Origin: Cupriavidus sp. WGlv3
GTDB lineage: Bacteria; Pseudomonadota; Gammaproteobacteria; Burkholderiales; Burkholderiaceae
DNA length: 64,000 nt
Assembly (NCBI RefSeq): GCF_023952475.1
Contig: NZ_JALHRX010000003.1
Location: forward strand, 1-64,000
Reading direction: 5' to 3'
This document shows, in pieces, positions 21,566 to 31,473 of the stretch. Below the pieces are notes generated by a model. That model did no database searches. It was given only the letters and a program-made list of their open reading frames with translations, and was not told the origin of the DNA. The translations under genes were made by a program, and so were the position numbers. Position 1 is the stretch's first letter. Each line of letters starts with the position of its first letter.

Positions 21566-23008
21566 ATGAGCAAGAAGGACACTCTCACCACTGCTGCCGG
21601 CGCACCGGTCGCCGATAACCAGAACTCGCAGACCGCCGGCCCGCGCGGCCCGATGCTGCTGCAGGATGTCTGGTTCCTCGAAAAGCTGGCCCACTTCGAC
21701 CGCGAAGTCATCCCCGAGCGCCGCGTCCACGCCAAGGGCTCCGGCGCCTACGGCACGCTGCGCATCACCCACGACATCACGAAGTACACCAAGGCCTCGG
21801 TGTTTGCCGAGATCGGCAAGGAAACGCCGCTGTTCATCCGCTTCTCCACCGTCGCCGGCGAGCGCGGCGCGGCCGACGCCGAGCGCGACGTGCGCGGCTT
21901 CTCGATCAAGTTCTATACCGACGAAGGCAACTGGGACCTGGTCGGCAACAACACGCCGGTGTTCTTCGTGCGCGACCCGCTCAAGTTCCCCGATTTCATC
22001 CACACGCAGAAGCGCAACCCGCGCACCAACCTGCGCGACCCGATCGCGGTGTGGGACTTCTGGTCGCGCCATCCGGAATCGCTGCACCAGGTCACCATCC
22101 TGATGAGCGACCGCGGCCTGCCGCAGAACTACCGGCAGATGCACGGCTTCGGCTCGCACACGTATTCGTTCATCAACGCCAATAACGAGCGCTTCTACGT
22201 CAAGTTCCACTTCAAGTCGCAGCAGGGCGTGGAGAACTGGACCAACGAGGAAGCGGCCAAGGTGGTGGCCAGCGACCGCGAGAGCGCCCAGCGCGACCTG
22301 TTCGACAATATCGAGCGCGGCAACTTCCCGCGCTGGAACCTGCGCGTGCAGGTCATGCCGGAAGCCGAGGCAGCCAGGTACCACATCAACCCGTTCGACC
22401 TGACCAAGGTCTGGCCGCACAAGGACTATCCGCTGATCGACGTGGGCGTGGTCGAGCTCAACCGCAACCCGGACAACTATTTTGCCGAGGTCGAGCAAGT
22501 GGCGATGAACCCGGCCAATATCGTGCCCGGCATCGGCTTCTCGCCCGACAAGATGCTGCAGGGACGGCTGTTCTCGTATGGCGACACGCAGCGCTACCGG
22601 CTGGGCATCAACCACGCGCAGATCCCGGTCAATGCGCCGAAATGCCCGTTTCACAACAGCTTCCACCGTGACGGGGCGATGCGCGTGGACGGCAACCAGG
22701 GCGGCAAGCTCAATTACGAGCCCAACCGCGACAGCGCCTACGCCGCCAGCGAGCGCGCGATCGAGCCGCCGCTGGCGCTCGACGGCGCCGCCGACCGCTG
22801 GGACCACCGCGTCGATACCGACTACTACAGCCAGCCCGGCGCGCTGTTCCGCCTGTTCGACGAAGGCCAGCGCCAGCGCCTGTTCGCCAATATCGCGGCG
22901 GCGATGCAGGGCGTGCCGGAGGCCATCGTGCGCGTGCAGCTGGAACACTTCAGCAAGGCCGACCCGGCCTACGGCGAAGGCGTGAAGCGGGCGCTCAACC
23001 TGCAATAA
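21566..23008 (+). CDS. katA: Catalase, monofunctional haem type (clade 3)
   Basis: A 480-residue small-subunit catalase that turns hydrogen peroxide into water and oxygen. Distal His55 lies in [15 protein letters not shown], the catalytic asparagine is in VGNNTPVFF (about residue 128), and the proximal haem tyrosine is in [14 protein letters not shown] (about residue 338). Length and the absence of a C-terminal flavodoxin-like domain place it with KatA rather than large HPII catalases. A ribosome site (AGAGGAAAAG) precedes the ATG. Placement after oxyR and before dps implies peroxide induction. Confidence 0.97.
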   Translation: MSKKDTLTTAAGAPVADNQNSQTAGPRGPMLLQDVWFLEKLAHFDREVIPERRVHAKGSGAYGTLRITHDITKYTKASVFAEIGKETPLFIRFSTVAGERGAADAERDVRGFSIKFYTDEGNWDLVGNNTPVFFVRDPLKFPDFIHTQKRNPRTNLRDPIAVWDFWSRHPESLHQVTILMSDRGLPQNYRQMHGFGSHTYSFINANNERFYVKFHFKSQQGVENWTNEEAAKVVASDRESAQRDLFDNIERGNFPRWNLRVQVMPEAEAARYHINPFDLTKVWPHKDYPLIDVGVVELNRNPDNYFAEVEQVAMNPANIVPGIGFSPDKMLQGRLFSYGDTQRYRLGINHAQIPVNAPKCPFHNSFHRDGAMRVDGNQGGKLNYEPNRDSAYAASERAIEPPLALDGAADRWDHRVDTDYYSQPGALFRLFDEGQRQRLFANIAAAMQGVPEAIVRVQLEHFSKADPAYGEGVKRALNLQ

Positions 23009-23164
23009 GCGCCTGCCCGGCAACGGCCACCCGGCGCGGGGTTTGGCCGGGACCGTGGCCCGGTGCAATAATGCGGGGTACCGCGCCGCCCGGCCCCGAA
23101 TCGCCACGAATCGGCAAGCCCGGCGGCGCTCCTCGTGGCTATACCTGAACGGAGCGTATCTACC

Positions 23165-23650
23165 ATGGCAAAGAAGAACGAGATGAGCGTGAATATCGGT
23201 ATTTCCGACAAGGACCGCAAGAAGATCGCGGAAGGTCTGTCCAAGCTGCTGGCCGACACCTATACCCTCTACCTCAAGACCCACAACTTCCACTGGAACG
23301 TGACGGGTCCGATGTTCAATACGCTGCATCTGATGTTCGAGACCCAGTACAACGAGCTGGCGCTGGCCGTGGACTCGATCGCCGAGCGCATCCGCGCGCT
23401 GGGCTACCCGGCCCCGGGCACCTACAAGGAATACGCGCGCCTGTCGTCGATCGCCGAGGAAGAGGGCGTGCCCGAGGCCACCGACATGATCCGCAAGCTG
23501 GTCGAAGGCCAGGAAGCCGTGGTGCGCACCGCGCGCTCGATCTTCCCGGTGATCGATGCGGCCGGCGACGAGCCCTCGGCCGACCTGCTGACCCAGCGCA
23601 TGCAGACGCACGAAAAAACCGCGTGGATGCTGCGCTCGATGCTGGCCTGA
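23165..23650 (+). CDS. dps: Dps family DNA-binding ferritin
   Basis: A 161-residue mini-ferritin that stores iron, uses hydrogen peroxide to oxidise Fe2+ and shields DNA. Inter-subunit ferroxidase ligands are visible: His43 (NFHWN), His55 (TLHLM), Asp70 and Glu74 (VDSIAERI). The N-terminal tail is lysine-rich (MAKKNE and DKDRKK), consistent with DNA binding. I chose the ATG at 23165, with GGAG just upstream, over an in-frame start 30 bases earlier. It sits 156 bases after katA, probably in the same OxyR-controlled group. Confidence 0.95.
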   Translation: MAKKNEMSVNIGISDKDRKKIAEGLSKLLADTYTLYLKTHNFHWNVTGPMFNTLHLMFETQYNELALAVDSIAERIRALGYPAPGTYKEYARLSSIAEEEGVPEATDMIRKLVEGQEAVVRTARSIFPVIDAAGDEPSADLLTQRMQTHEKTAWMLRSMLA

Positions 23651-23791
23651 GGCCGGCCCGCTCTCCTGGCGGCCGCGCCCGCGGCGGCCGGCACCGCGCG
23701 TCGCCGCCGTCCGGGCTGCGGCGCGTTTTCATTGAATCGCCCGCCCCGGATCCACGCCGTGCAGACCCTCTCGCCGTTGCCGCCCACCCCC

Positions 23792-24649
23792 ATGCTTGAA
23801 CGCCTAGCCCTCTACGCGCGCCTGGTGCGCATCGACAAGCCCATCGGCACGCTGCTGCTGCTGTGGCCGACGCTGTGGGCCATGTGGATGGCGGCGGACG
23901 GGCCGCCGCGCTGGGCCCTGTTCTGGATCTTCGTCGCCGGCACCTTCCTGATGCGCTCGGCCGGCTGCGCCATCAACGACTGGGCCGACCGCGACTTCGA
24001 CAAGCACGTCAAGCGCACCCGCGAGCGGCCGCTGACCGCCGGCAAGATCGCCGCATGGGAAGCGCTGGCGGTGGCCGCCGTGCTGGCGCTGGTGGCCTTC
24101 ATGCTGGTGCTGCCGCTGAATGCGCTGACCAAGTGGCTGGCGCTGGTGGCGGCGGTGGTGGCGGGCACGTACCCGTTCTTCAAGCGCTTCTTCGCGATTC
24201 CGCAGGCCTACCTGGGGATCGCGTTCGGCTTCGGCATCCCGATGGCCTTCGCCGCGATCCAGGACCAGGTGCCGCCGGTGGCCTGGCTGATGCTGCTGGC
24301 CAATGTGTTCTGGGCGGTGGCGTATGACACCGCCTATGCCATGGTCGATCGCGACGACGACCTGCTGATCGGCATGAAGACCTCGGCCATCACCTTCGGG
24401 CGCTTCGACGTGGCGGCGATCATGCTGTGCTACGCCGCGTTCTTTGCGCTGATGGCGTGGGCGGGCGCGCTGCTCGGACTGGGATGGCCGTACTGGGTAG
24501 GGCTGGTTGCCGCCATCGGCTGTGCCGGCTACCACTACACGCTGATCCGCGGGCGCGACCGGATGCGCTGCTTCGCGGCGTTCCGGCACAACAACTGGCT
24601 GGGGGCCTGCGTGTTTGCGGGGACGGCGCTGGCGTATGCGGTGCGGTGA
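23792..24649 (+). CDS. ubiA: 4-hydroxybenzoate polyprenyltransferase
   Basis: A membrane prenyltransferase of ubiquinone synthesis, about 285 residues with eight or nine hydrophobic helices. The two Mg-diphosphate binding motifs are NDWADRDFD (in [21 protein letters not shown], the UbiA signature) and [20 protein letters not shown] is also typical. The start is uncertain: the ATG at 23792 gives a length close to E. coli UbiA (290), but GTG at 23759 or TTG at 23732 would add 11 or 20 residues. It is followed by a palindromic repeat before convergent proC. Confidence 0.93.
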   Translation: MLERLALYARLVRIDKPIGTLLLLWPTLWAMWMAADGPPRWALFWIFVAGTFLMRSAGCAINDWADRDFDKHVKRTRERPLTAGKIAAWEALAVAAVLALVAFMLVLPLNALTKWLALVAAVVAGTYPFFKRFFAIPQAYLGIAFGFGIPMAFAAIQDQVPPVAWLMLLANVFWAVAYDTAYAMVDRDDDLLIGMKTSAITFGRFDVAAIMLCYAAFFALMAWAGALLGLGWPYWVGLVAAIGCAGYHYTLIRGRDRMRCFAAFRHNNWLGACVFAGTALAYAVR

Positions 24650-24684
24650 TCGCTATCGGTGATTGCTACGCTGACTGAGGGTTT

Positions 24685-24716
24685 GCTCCCCTCTCCCATT
24701 TATGGGAGAGGGGAGC
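24685..24716. repeat. Dispersed palindromic repeat, copy 1
   Basis: GCTCCCCTCTCCCAT (24685-24699) and ATGGGAGAGGGGAGC (24702-24716) form a perfect 15-bp stem with a 2-base gap. The left flank GGGTTTGCTCCCCTCTCCC is shared exactly with the copy near 43911. It lies between convergent ubiA and proC, where it may also stop transcription. Confidence 0.85.
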
Positions 24717-24738
24717 TTGCTGCGGGCGCTCCGGTACT

Positions 24739-25575
24739 TCAATCCTTGCCGAACTCCGCCCCCATTTCCTTGCCGCGCGCCGCGGCCGCGTGCATCGCGC
24801 GCACGAAGGCGTCGGCGATGCCGGAAGCCTCCATCGCGGTCAGCGCCGCATAGGTGGTCCCCCCCTTCGAGGTCACGCGCTCGCGCAGCGTCGCCACCGG
24901 TTCGGGTGACTGCCCGGCCAGCGTGGCCGCGCCGCGGAAGGTCTCCACCGCGAGCTCGCGCCCCTGTTCGGCGCTGAGCCCCAGTTCGGTGGCGGCGCGC
25001 TGCATCGCCTCGATGAAATAGAACACATAGGCCGGGCCGCTGCCGGAAATCGCGGTGACCGCGTCGATCTGGTCATCGCCATCGACCCACACGCACTTGC
25101 CGACGGCCTCGGCCACGGCGCTGGCAATCGCGCGGTCTTCGGCCGACAGCGCGGCCGGTGCGGCCAGTCCCGTCATGCCCATGCCCGACAGCGCCGGCGT
25201 ATTCGGCATCGCGCGCACCACGCGGTTGCGCCCGCCGAGCCAGCGCTGCATGTCCTGCAGCCGGATGCCGGCGGCCACGCTGATCACCAGGTTGCCCGGG
25301 CCATCGGCCGGCAGGTGCGGCAGCAGCTGCGCCGCGGCGTCGCGGAACTGCTGCGGCTTGACCGCCAGCACCAGCACATCGCTGGCGCCGAAGGCAGCAT
25401 CGGGCGCGCCGGTCGCATGCACGCCGAGGTCGCGCGCCAGGCGCTGCTGCGCTTCCGGGAACGGGTCGACCACGCGGATCGCGCCGGCGGGCACGCCGCG
25501 CGCGATCAGGCCGCCGATCAGTGCGGAAGCCATGTTGCCGCCGCCGAGAAAGCCGAAGGTGAGGGTGTCGAGCAT
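24739..25575 (-). CDS. proC: Pyrroline-5-carboxylate reductase
   Basis: A 278-residue enzyme for the last step of proline synthesis, reducing pyrroline-5-carboxylate with NAD(P)H. The Rossmann motif is FGFLGGGNMASALIGGL at the N-terminus, and the C-terminal signature appears as AISGSGPAYVFYFIEAM with the later GGTTYAALTAME. I chose the ATG at 25575, directly before the dinucleotide-binding motif. It lies 43 bases downstream of yggS on the same strand; this pairing is widely conserved in bacteria. Confidence 0.96.
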   Translation of the reverse strand: MLDTLTFGFLGGGNMASALIGGLIARGVPAGAIRVVDPFPEAQQRLARDLGVHATGAPDAAFGASDVLVLAVKPQQFRDAAAQLLPHLPADGPGNLVISVAAGIRLQDMQRWLGGRNRVVRAMPNTPALSGMGMTGLAAPAALSAEDRAIASAVAEAVGKCVWVDGDDQIDAVTAISGSGPAYVFYFIEAMQRAATELGLSAEQGRELAVETFRGAATLAGQSPEPVATLRERVTSKGGTTYAALTAMEASGIADAFVRAMHAAAARGKEMGAEFGKD

Positions 25576-25618
25576 GAAGGTCTCTGGGGTCTGAATGATT
25601 CCGGGCGGGGCGCGGACG

Positions 25619-26308
25619 TCAGCCGCGCGCGCCGAAGATGGCGGTGCCGATCCGCACCAGGGTCGCGCCCTCGGCGATGGCGGCATCCATGTCGCCCGAC
25701 ATGCCCATCGACAGCGTGTCAAGCGCCAGGCCGTCGGCACACAGCGCCTGCAACATCGCGCGCATGGCGGCGAACGGTCGGCGTTGCGCGGCGGGGTCGT
25801 GCCCGGGTTCGGGGATCGCCATCAACCCGCGCAGCCGCAGATGGGGCAGGGCGGCGACCGCATGCGCCAGCGCGGGCACCTCGGCCGGGGCGACGCCTCT
25901 CTTGCTGGCTTCGCCGCTGATATTGACCTGGATGCAGACCTGCAGCGCCGGCATGCCGGCCGGGCGCTGGGCTGACAGCCGTTCGGCGATCCGGAGCCGG
26001 TCGATGGTGTGGACCCAGTCGAAATGTTCCGCCACCGGCCGCGTCTTGTTGCTTTGCAACGGGCCGATGAAATGCCATTGCAGGCGGTCGCGCAGGTCGG
26101 CCAGCGCGGCGATCTTGTCGATGCCTTCCTGCACATAGTTCTCGCCGAAATCGCGCTGTCCGGCGGCGTATGCGGCCCTTATGCGGTCGGGGGAAACGGT
26201 CTTGGAAACGGCCAGCAGGGCGATGTCCGCGGGTTGCCTGCCGGCCTGTTGTGCTGCCGCCGCAATGCCCTGGCGCACGGCTTGCAAGTTGGCGGCAATC
26301 ACAGACAT
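25619..26308 (-). CDS. yggS: Pyridoxal phosphate homeostasis protein YggS/PROSC
   Basis: A 229-residue single-domain, alanine-racemase-fold protein that binds PLP and buffers it in the cell. The PLP lysine is in LLAVSKTVSPDRI, and FGENYVQEG, WHFIGPLQSNK and LSMGMSGDMDAAIAEG are family hallmarks. The ATG at 26308 gives the usual N-terminus MSVIAANLQ. It is divergent from pilT across 66 bases that contain GGTAC-n5-GTACC (26331-26345) and an ATATATATAA stretch. Pairing with proC is common. Confidence 0.95.
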   Translation of the reverse strand: MSVIAANLQAVRQGIAAAAQQAGRQPADIALLAVSKTVSPDRIRAAYAAGQRDFGENYVQEGIDKIAALADLRDRLQWHFIGPLQSNKTRPVAEHFDWVHTIDRLRIAERLSAQRPAGMPALQVCIQVNISGEASKRGVAPAEVPALAHAVAALPHLRLRGLMAIPEPGHDPAAQRRPFAAMRAMLQALCADGLALDTLSMGMSGDMDAAIAEGATLVRIGTAIFGARG

Positions 26309-26374
26309 AATCCGGCGAACATATATATAAGGTACGTCAAGTACCGATAACAAATCAGGGTGGGGTCATTATAG

Positions 26375-27418
26375 ATGGACATCGCGCAGCTATTGGCTTT
26401 CGCCGTCAAGAACAAGGCGTCCGATCTTCATCTGTCCGCGGACATGCCGCCGATGGTGCGGATCCACGGCGACATGCGGCGCATCAACGTCGCCTCGATG
26501 ACGCACAAGGATGTCCACGCCATGGTGTACGACATCATGAGCGACACCCAGCGCAAGGCCTACGAGGAACGCCTCGAAATCGATTTCTCGTTCGAGATCG
26601 CCGGCCTGTCGCGCTTCCGGGTCAATGCCTATAGCACCCAGCGCGGCGCTGCCGCGGTGTTCCGTACCATTCCGTCCAAGGTGCTGACGCTGGAAGAGCT
26701 GCGCGCGCCCGCGGTGTTTGCCGATCTGTGCATGAAGCCGCGCGGGCTGGTGCTGGTGACCGGTCCGACCGGCTCGGGCAAGTCCACCACGCTGGCGGCG
26801 ATGGTCGACCATCGCAATGAAAACGACATGGGCCACATCCTCACGGTGGAGGACCCGATCGAATTCGTGCACAGCTCCAAGAAGAGCCTGATCAACCAGC
26901 GCGAACTGGGGCCGCATACGCATTCATTTGCCAACGCGCTGCGCTCGGCGCTGCGCGAAGATCCCGACGTGATCCTGGTGGGCGAACTACGCGACCTGGA
27001 GACCATCCGCCTCGCGCTGACCGCAGCGGAGACCGGCCACCTGGTCTTCGGCACGCTGCACACCAGCTCGGCGGCCAAGACCATCGACCGCGTGGTCGAC
27101 GTGTTCCCGCCCGAAGAGAAGGACATGGTGCGCACCATGCTGTCGGAATCGCTCGAGGCGGTGATCTCGCAGACGCTGCTGAAGACCCGCGACGGCAACG
27201 GCCGCACCGCCGCGCACGAGATCATGATCGCCACGCCCGCGATCCGCCACCTGATCCGCGAGAACAAGATCGCGCAGATGTACTCGATGATGCAGACCAG
27301 CAGCGGGCTGGGCATGCAGACGCTGGACCAGTGCCTGTCGGACCTGATCAAGCGCAGCGTCATCAGCTACAACGACGCGCGCGCGATTGCCAAGAACCCG
27401 GACGCGTTCATGGGCTGA
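26375..27418 (+). CDS. pilT: Type IV pilus retraction ATPase PilT
   Basis: A 347-residue hexameric ATPase that depolymerises type IV pili for twitching motility and DNA uptake. The N-terminal domain has ASDLHLSADMPPMVRIHG, Walker A is GPTGSGKSTT at residues 130-139, the Asp box is LTVEDPIEFVH, Walker B is DPDVILVGELRD, and the retraction motif AIRHLIRENKIAQM follows. It is directly followed by pilU, as usual. No other pilus gene is in the window. Confidence 0.97.
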   Translation: MDIAQLLAFAVKNKASDLHLSADMPPMVRIHGDMRRINVASMTHKDVHAMVYDIMSDTQRKAYEERLEIDFSFEIAGLSRFRVNAYSTQRGAAAVFRTIPSKVLTLEELRAPAVFADLCMKPRGLVLVTGPTGSGKSTTLAAMVDHRNENDMGHILTVEDPIEFVHSSKKSLINQRELGPHTHSFANALRSALREDPDVILVGELRDLETIRLALTAAETGHLVFGTLHTSSAAKTIDRVVDVFPPEEKDMVRTMLSESLEAVISQTLLKTRDGNGRTAAHEIMIATPAIRHLIRENKIAQMYSMMQTSSGLGMQTLDQCLSDLIKRSVISYNDARAIAKNPDAFMG

Positions 27419-27454
27419 GGCCCTTCTTCGCCCTTCTTCCAGCAGGACACCGCC

Positions 27455-28594
27455 ATGCTCGACCGCGAATCCGCCGCCAAGTACATCAACGACCTGTTGG
27501 AGCTGATGGTCAGCAACCGCGGCTCGGACCTGTTCATCACTTCGGACTTCCCGCCGGCGATCAAGGTCGACGGCAAGATCACGCCGGTGTCGCAGCAGCC
27601 GCTGAACCCGACCCAGGCGCTGGGGCTGGTGCGCTCGGTGATGAACGAGCGCCAGGTGCAGGATTTCGACACCAGCCGCGAATGCAACTTTGCGATCAGC
27701 GCGCCCAAGGCCGGGCGCTTCCGCGTGTCGGCCTTCATCCAGCAGGGCAAGGCGGGCATGGTGGTGCGCACCATCAATACGCGCATCCCGTCCGTGGCCG
27801 ACCTGGACCTGCCGCAGACACTGCATGACGTGGTGATGGCCAAGCGCGGGCTGGTGATCGTCACCGGCGCGACCGGCTCGGGCAAGTCGACCACGCTGGC
27901 GGCGATGCTGGACCACCGCAACGCGCACTCCTACGGCCACATCATCACCATCGAGGATCCGATCGAGTACGTGCACGCGCACCAGAACTGCATCGTCACG
28001 CAGCGCGAGGTCGGCATCGATACCGAGTCGTGGCACGTGGCGCTGAAGAACACGCTGCGCCAGGCGCCCGACGTGATCCTGATCGGCGAGATCCGCGATC
28101 GCGAGACCATGGAGTACGCGATGCAGTACGCCGAGACCGGCCACCTGTGCCTGGCCACGCTGCACGCCAACAACGCCAACCAGGCGATCGACCGCGTGGT
28201 CAACTTCTTCCCCGAGGAAAAGCGCCAGCAGCTGCTGATCGACCTGTCGCTGAACCTGAAGGCGATGATCTCGCAGCGCCTGCTGCCGCGCGCCGGCCGC
28301 AAGGGACGGGTGCCGGCGGTGGAGATCATGATCGGCACGCCGCTGGTGGCCGACCTGATCTTCAAGGGCGAGATCCACGAGCTCAAGGAGGTCATCAAGA
28401 AGTCGCGCGAGCAGGGCATGATCTCGTTCGACCAGGCGCTGTTCGACCTGTACGAGCAGGGCAAGATCACCTACGAGGACGCACTGCGCAACGCCGACTC
28501 GCTCAACGACCTGCGCCTGATGATCAAGCTGCACAGCACCCACGCCAAGGACTCGGACCTGGGTGCCGGCACCGAGCATCTCAACGTCATCTGA
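27455..28594 (+). CDS. pilU: PilT-dependent retraction motor ATPase PilU
   Basis: A 379-residue PilT paralogue that adds retraction force but needs PilT. Walker A is GATGSGKSTT, the Asp box is ITIEDPIEYVHAH and Walker B is APDVILIGEIRD. The extended C-terminus (LHSTHAKDSDLGAGTEHLNVI) is typical of PilU rather than PilT. It begins 36 bases after pilT, so the two are an operon. Confidence 0.96.
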   Translation: MLDRESAAKYINDLLELMVSNRGSDLFITSDFPPAIKVDGKITPVSQQPLNPTQALGLVRSVMNERQVQDFDTSRECNFAISAPKAGRFRVSAFIQQGKAGMVVRTINTRIPSVADLDLPQTLHDVVMAKRGLVIVTGATGSGKSTTLAAMLDHRNAHSYGHIITIEDPIEYVHAHQNCIVTQREVGIDTESWHVALKNTLRQAPDVILIGEIRDRETMEYAMQYAETGHLCLATLHANNANQAIDRVVNFFPEEKRQQLLIDLSLNLKAMISQRLLPRAGRKGRVPAVEIMIGTPLVADLIFKGEIHELKEVIKKSREQGMISFDQALFDLYEQGKITYEDALRNADSLNDLRLMIKLHSTHAKDSDLGAGTEHLNVI

Positions 28595-28658
28595 GGGCCG
28601 CGCATTGCTGCACATTGCCGCGCGTGGCGGTATGCTTGGCTATCTACAGGAGTCTGCC

Positions 28659-29153
28659 ATGAGCAATGTCTACCAGTTTGAAGCCAACTCGCTCGCCGGC
28701 CAGCCGGTGCCGCTGTCGCAGTTCCAGGGCAAGGTGATGCTGGTGGTCAATACCGCCAGCGAATGCGGCTTTACCCCGCAGTACGAGGGCCTGCAGAAGC
28801 TCTATGACGAGTACCACGGGCGCGGCCTGGAGGTGCTGGGCTTTCCGTGCAACCAGTTCGGCAAGCAGGAGCCGGGCGATGCGCAGCAGATCGGCCAGTT
28901 CTGCGAGACGCGTTTCGCGGTGCGCTTCCCGATGTTCGCCAAGATCGACGTCAACGGCCCCGACGCCCATCCGCTGTACCAGTGGCTGACCACCGAAAAG
29001 CGTGGCGTGCTCGGTACCCAGGGCATCAAGTGGAATTTCACCAAGTTCCTGCTGCGCCGCGACGGCACCGTGTTCAAGCGCTATGCGCCGACCACCAAGC
29101 CGGAAGAGCTGCGCGCCGATATCGAGCGGCTGCTGTCCGACCCGGCGGCCTGA
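28659..29153 (+). CDS. Glutathione peroxidase family protein (cysteine type)
   Basis: A 164-residue peroxidase. The peroxidatic Cys36 is in NTASECGFTPQY, in place of the selenocysteine of animal enzymes. The remaining catalytic residues are in FPCNQFGKQEPG (Gln70) and KWNFTKFL. Extra cysteines 64 and 82 suggest an atypical 2-Cys mechanism, so the physiological donor may be thioredoxin rather than glutathione. The ATG at 28659 has AGGAG just upstream. The stop lies 3 bases from the stop of the convergent regulator. Confidence 0.93.
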   Translation: MSNVYQFEANSLAGQPVPLSQFQGKVMLVVNTASECGFTPQYEGLQKLYDEYHGRGLEVLGFPCNQFGKQEPGDAQQIGQFCETRFAVRFPMFAKIDVNGPDAHPLYQWLTTEKRGVLGTQGIKWNFTKFLLRRDGTVFKRYAPTTKPEELRADIERLLSDPAA

Positions 29154-29156
29154 GCC

Positions 29157-29846
29157 TCAGCCGCCGCCGGCGCGCACTGCGCGCAGGAAACCGTTGAGCG
29201 AGCGCTCCGGGGTCTCGTGGAAATGGTCGTCGAGCATGCGGATGGCGCGGCAGCGGTCGAGCCGGAAGCTGCGGTAGTCCTCGCGCGTGGTGCACCACGT
29301 CGCCAGCAGCCAGGCATTGCCCCAGAAGAACAGGCCCAGCGGCATCACCACGCGTTCGGTGATGCGCTGCTGCACGTCGCAGTAGTCGAGCTGCAGCAGC
29401 TTGTGCGCGCCCAGCGCGCCATGCACCACGTCGAAGGCCTCGCGCACATGCGCCTGGTTGACGTACTCGGGCGCGAACACGCGGCTCTGCTGCGCCGCCA
29501 GCCGGCGCGGCGGCGGCAGCGCGGCCATCAGCTTCTCCAGCGCGGGATCGGCCGCGGCAGCCAGCGCGCCGCCGCCCCAGGCCTTCAGCAGCCGCAGGCC
29601 GGCGACCAGCGCTTCCACTTCCATGGCGGTGAACATCAGCGGCGGAACGTCGAAGTCGGCGCGCAGCCGGTAGCCGATGCCGGCCTCGCCCTCGACCGGC
29701 ACGCCTGACAGCGACAGCGCCTGGATATCACGGTAGACGGTGCGTTCCGAGACCCCGAGCCGCTGCGCCAGCAGCGCCGCCGTGGTCAGGCGGCGGCCGC
29801 GCAGCACCTGCACGATCTGGAACAGGCGGTCGGCGCGGCGGCTCAT
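29157..29846 (-). CDS. YafY-type transcriptional regulator with WYL domain
   Basis: A 229-residue regulator. The N-terminal helix-turn-helix reads LTTAALLAQRLGVSERTVYRDI (wing after SGVPVEGEAGIGYRL). The C-terminal half is a WYL domain (LLQLDYCDVQQRITERVVMPLGLFFWGNAWLLATWC), a ligand-sensing fold found in many stress regulators. It lies 22 bases downstream of a VOC protein gene on the same strand and very likely controls that small operon. Ligand unknown. Confidence 0.9.
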   Translation of the reverse strand: MSRRADRLFQIVQVLRGRRLTTAALLAQRLGVSERTVYRDIQALSLSGVPVEGEAGIGYRLRADFDVPPLMFTAMEVEALVAGLRLLKAWGGGALAAAADPALEKLMAALPPPRRLAAQQSRVFAPEYVNQAHVREAFDVVHGALGAHKLLQLDYCDVQQRITERVVMPLGLFFWGNAWLLATWCTTREDYRSFRLDRCRAIRMLDDHFHETPERSLNGFLRAVRAGGG

Positions 29847-29868
29847 CGGTCAGCGTGGCCCATGGCGG

Positions 29869-30240
29869 TCATCCGGCCACCGGCTCGTGCAGGCCGATGC
29901 GGTTGCCCTCGCTGTCGGTGATATGCGCGATGCGGCCGATCTCGCCCGGCAGGCGCAGCGGCCCGAACACGGTCTTGCCGCCGGCGCGCGTGGCGCGCGC
30001 CAGCAGCGCATCGAGTTCCGGTGCGTGCAGGTACGGCACCGTGCCGTAGTAGTTGCTGGGCCGGTAGCCTTCGCCGGCGACCAGCGCGCCGCCGGGATCG
30101 GGGTGCGGGAACACGGCCATGTCGACCTGGCTCATGGTTTCGCGGCGCAGCCGGACCTCGAAGACCTGCTCGTAGAAGCCGATGGCGCGGGGCATGTCGA
30201 CGACGGGGATTTCCAGCCAGTTGATCAGACGTTGGCTCAT
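29869..30240 (-). CDS. VOC (glyoxalase/dioxygenase superfamily) protein
   Basis: A 123-residue single-module VOC protein. The opening WLEIPVVDMPRAIGFYEQVF is the classic betaalphabeta start, and HITDSEGNRIGLHEPV closes the module. Metal ligands are not complete enough to claim a lyase or dioxygenase activity. The ATG at 30240 has a good ribosome site (CCAGGAG). Co-transcribed with the downstream WYL regulator. Members of this small group are often annotated only as glyoxalase-like, and I cannot say more. Confidence 0.88.
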   Translation of the reverse strand: MSQRLINWLEIPVVDMPRAIGFYEQVFEVRLRRETMSQVDMAVFPHPDPGGALVAGEGYRPSNYYGTVPYLHAPELDALLARATRAGGKTVFGPLRLPGEIGRIAHITDSEGNRIGLHEPVAG

Positions 30241-30339
30241 GATGGGCTCCTGGGTTCCATAGGTAGGGGAGAGAGGAGCTCGCATCATGCGCGGGGGCTG
30301 CTGACAGCGTGCTGTCAGGAGGGTGTCAGGGACCGGAGA

Positions 30340-31065
30340 TCAGTGCGGCATCCACGCCGCCATCACCGGCACCAGGATCGCGGTCAGCACGCCGTTCAGG
30401 CCCATGCCGAGCGCGGCGAAGGCGCCGGCTTCCTGGTTGACCTGGAACGCGCGCGCGGTGCCGATGCCGTGCGCCGCCACGCCGGTGGCAAAGCCGCGCA
30501 CGCTGTAGTCGCGGATGCGCAGCAGGTTCAGCAGCATGGTCGCGCTGACCGCGCCGATGATACCGGTGCCCATCACCAGCACCGCCGTCAGCGACGGCAG
30601 CCCGCCGATCTTCTCGGCCACGCCCATGGCGATCGGGATCGTCACCGACTTGGGCGCGAGCGAGCGCACCGTCTCGGGCGAGGCGCCGAGCAGCCAGGCA
30701 ATGCCGACCGCCGCCACCACCGCCACCACCGAACCCGCCACCAGTCCCGCCAGCAGCGGGAACACATGGGTGCGCAGCTTGGGCAGCTGCAGGTACAGCG
30801 GCACCGCCAGCGCCACCGTCGCCGGGCCCAGCAGGAAATGCACGAACTGCGCGCCGTCGAAGTAGGTCTTGTAGGGCGTGCCGGTGACGGTCAGCACCGT
30901 GACCAGCAGCGCCACCGCGATCATCACCGGGTTGGCCAGCGGCGAGAAGCGCGATTTCTCATAGATGCGGAAGGCGAACACATAGGCCAGCAGGGTCGCG
31001 GTCAGGCCCACCAGCGGGCTGGTGGCAAGGTAGACCCAGATCTCGTTCAGGCGCGGCGTCATCAT
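30340..31065 (-). CDS. lrgB: LrgB family membrane protein
   Basis: A 241-residue membrane protein with six to eight helices. SLAPKSVTIPIAMGVAEKIGG, and GTARAFQVNQEAGAFAALGMGLNG near the end in shortened form, are LrgB/CidB hallmarks. Its ATG overlaps the lrgA stop (31062-31065), so both proteins are made together. Staphylococcal LrgAB modulates autolysis, but the plant homologue PLGG1 is a plastid glycolate/glycerate carrier. Being directly downstream of glcDEF, a glycolate, glycerate or lactate transport role is more likely here than murein control; that is inference. Confidence 0.93.
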   Translation of the reverse strand: MMTPRLNEIWVYLATSPLVGLTATLLAYVFAFRIYEKSRFSPLANPVMIAVALLVTVLTVTGTPYKTYFDGAQFVHFLLGPATVALAVPLYLQLPKLRTHVFPLLAGLVAGSVVAVVAAVGIAWLLGASPETVRSLAPKSVTIPIAMGVAEKIGGLPSLTAVLVMGTGIIGAVSATMLLNLLRIRDYSVRGFATGVAAHGIGTARAFQVNQEAGAFAALGMGLNGVLTAILVPVMAAWMPH

Positions 31066-31448
31066 GCCTGTTCCCCCCTGGCGTCGGCGGGCGGCGCGTC
31101 GGGCGTGCCGGAACGCTTGCGCATCAGCATGCGCGTGACCACCGCGGTGGTGGCGATGGCCAGCCAGGTGGACACCACCAGTGCGACCAGGATCGGCATC
31201 CACTCGCCCTCGATGCGGTTGGCGTGGACCATGATGCCGACGCCGGCCGGCACGAACAGCAGCGACAGGTGCTTGAGCAGCTCGGTGGTGGTGCCCTGGA
31301 TCACGGGCAGCAGCCGGTCGTCGAAGACGAGCCAGCCGAACAGCAGGATCATGCCGAGCACGGGGCCGGGCACGGGCAGGGTCAGCGCGTAGCTGATCAC
31401 CTCGCCGACGGACTGGAAAACCAACAGGATGGCAAAGGTCTGTAGCAT
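31062..31448 (-). CDS. lrgA: LrgA/CidA family membrane protein
   Basis: A 128-residue protein with four hydrophobic helices. The family stretches are VISYALTLPVPGPVLGMILL and LLFVPAGVGIMVHANRIEGEW without the middle. It has a basic-acidic C-terminal tail (RKRSGTPDAPPADARGEQA). It starts 71 bases after glcF on the same strand and overlaps lrgB by 4 bases. Together LrgA and LrgB correspond to the two halves of the fused plant PLGG1 carrier. A palindromic repeat at 31474-31499 lies between glcF and this gene. Confidence 0.92.
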   Translation of the reverse strand: MLQTFAILLVFQSVGEVISYALTLPVPGPVLGMILLFGWLVFDDRLLPVIQGTTTELLKHLSLLFVPAGVGIMVHANRIEGEWMPILVALVVSTWLAIATTAVVTRMLMRKRSGTPDAPPADARGEQA

Positions 31449-31473
31449 GGGGGCGGACGTGGTTGTGCATTGC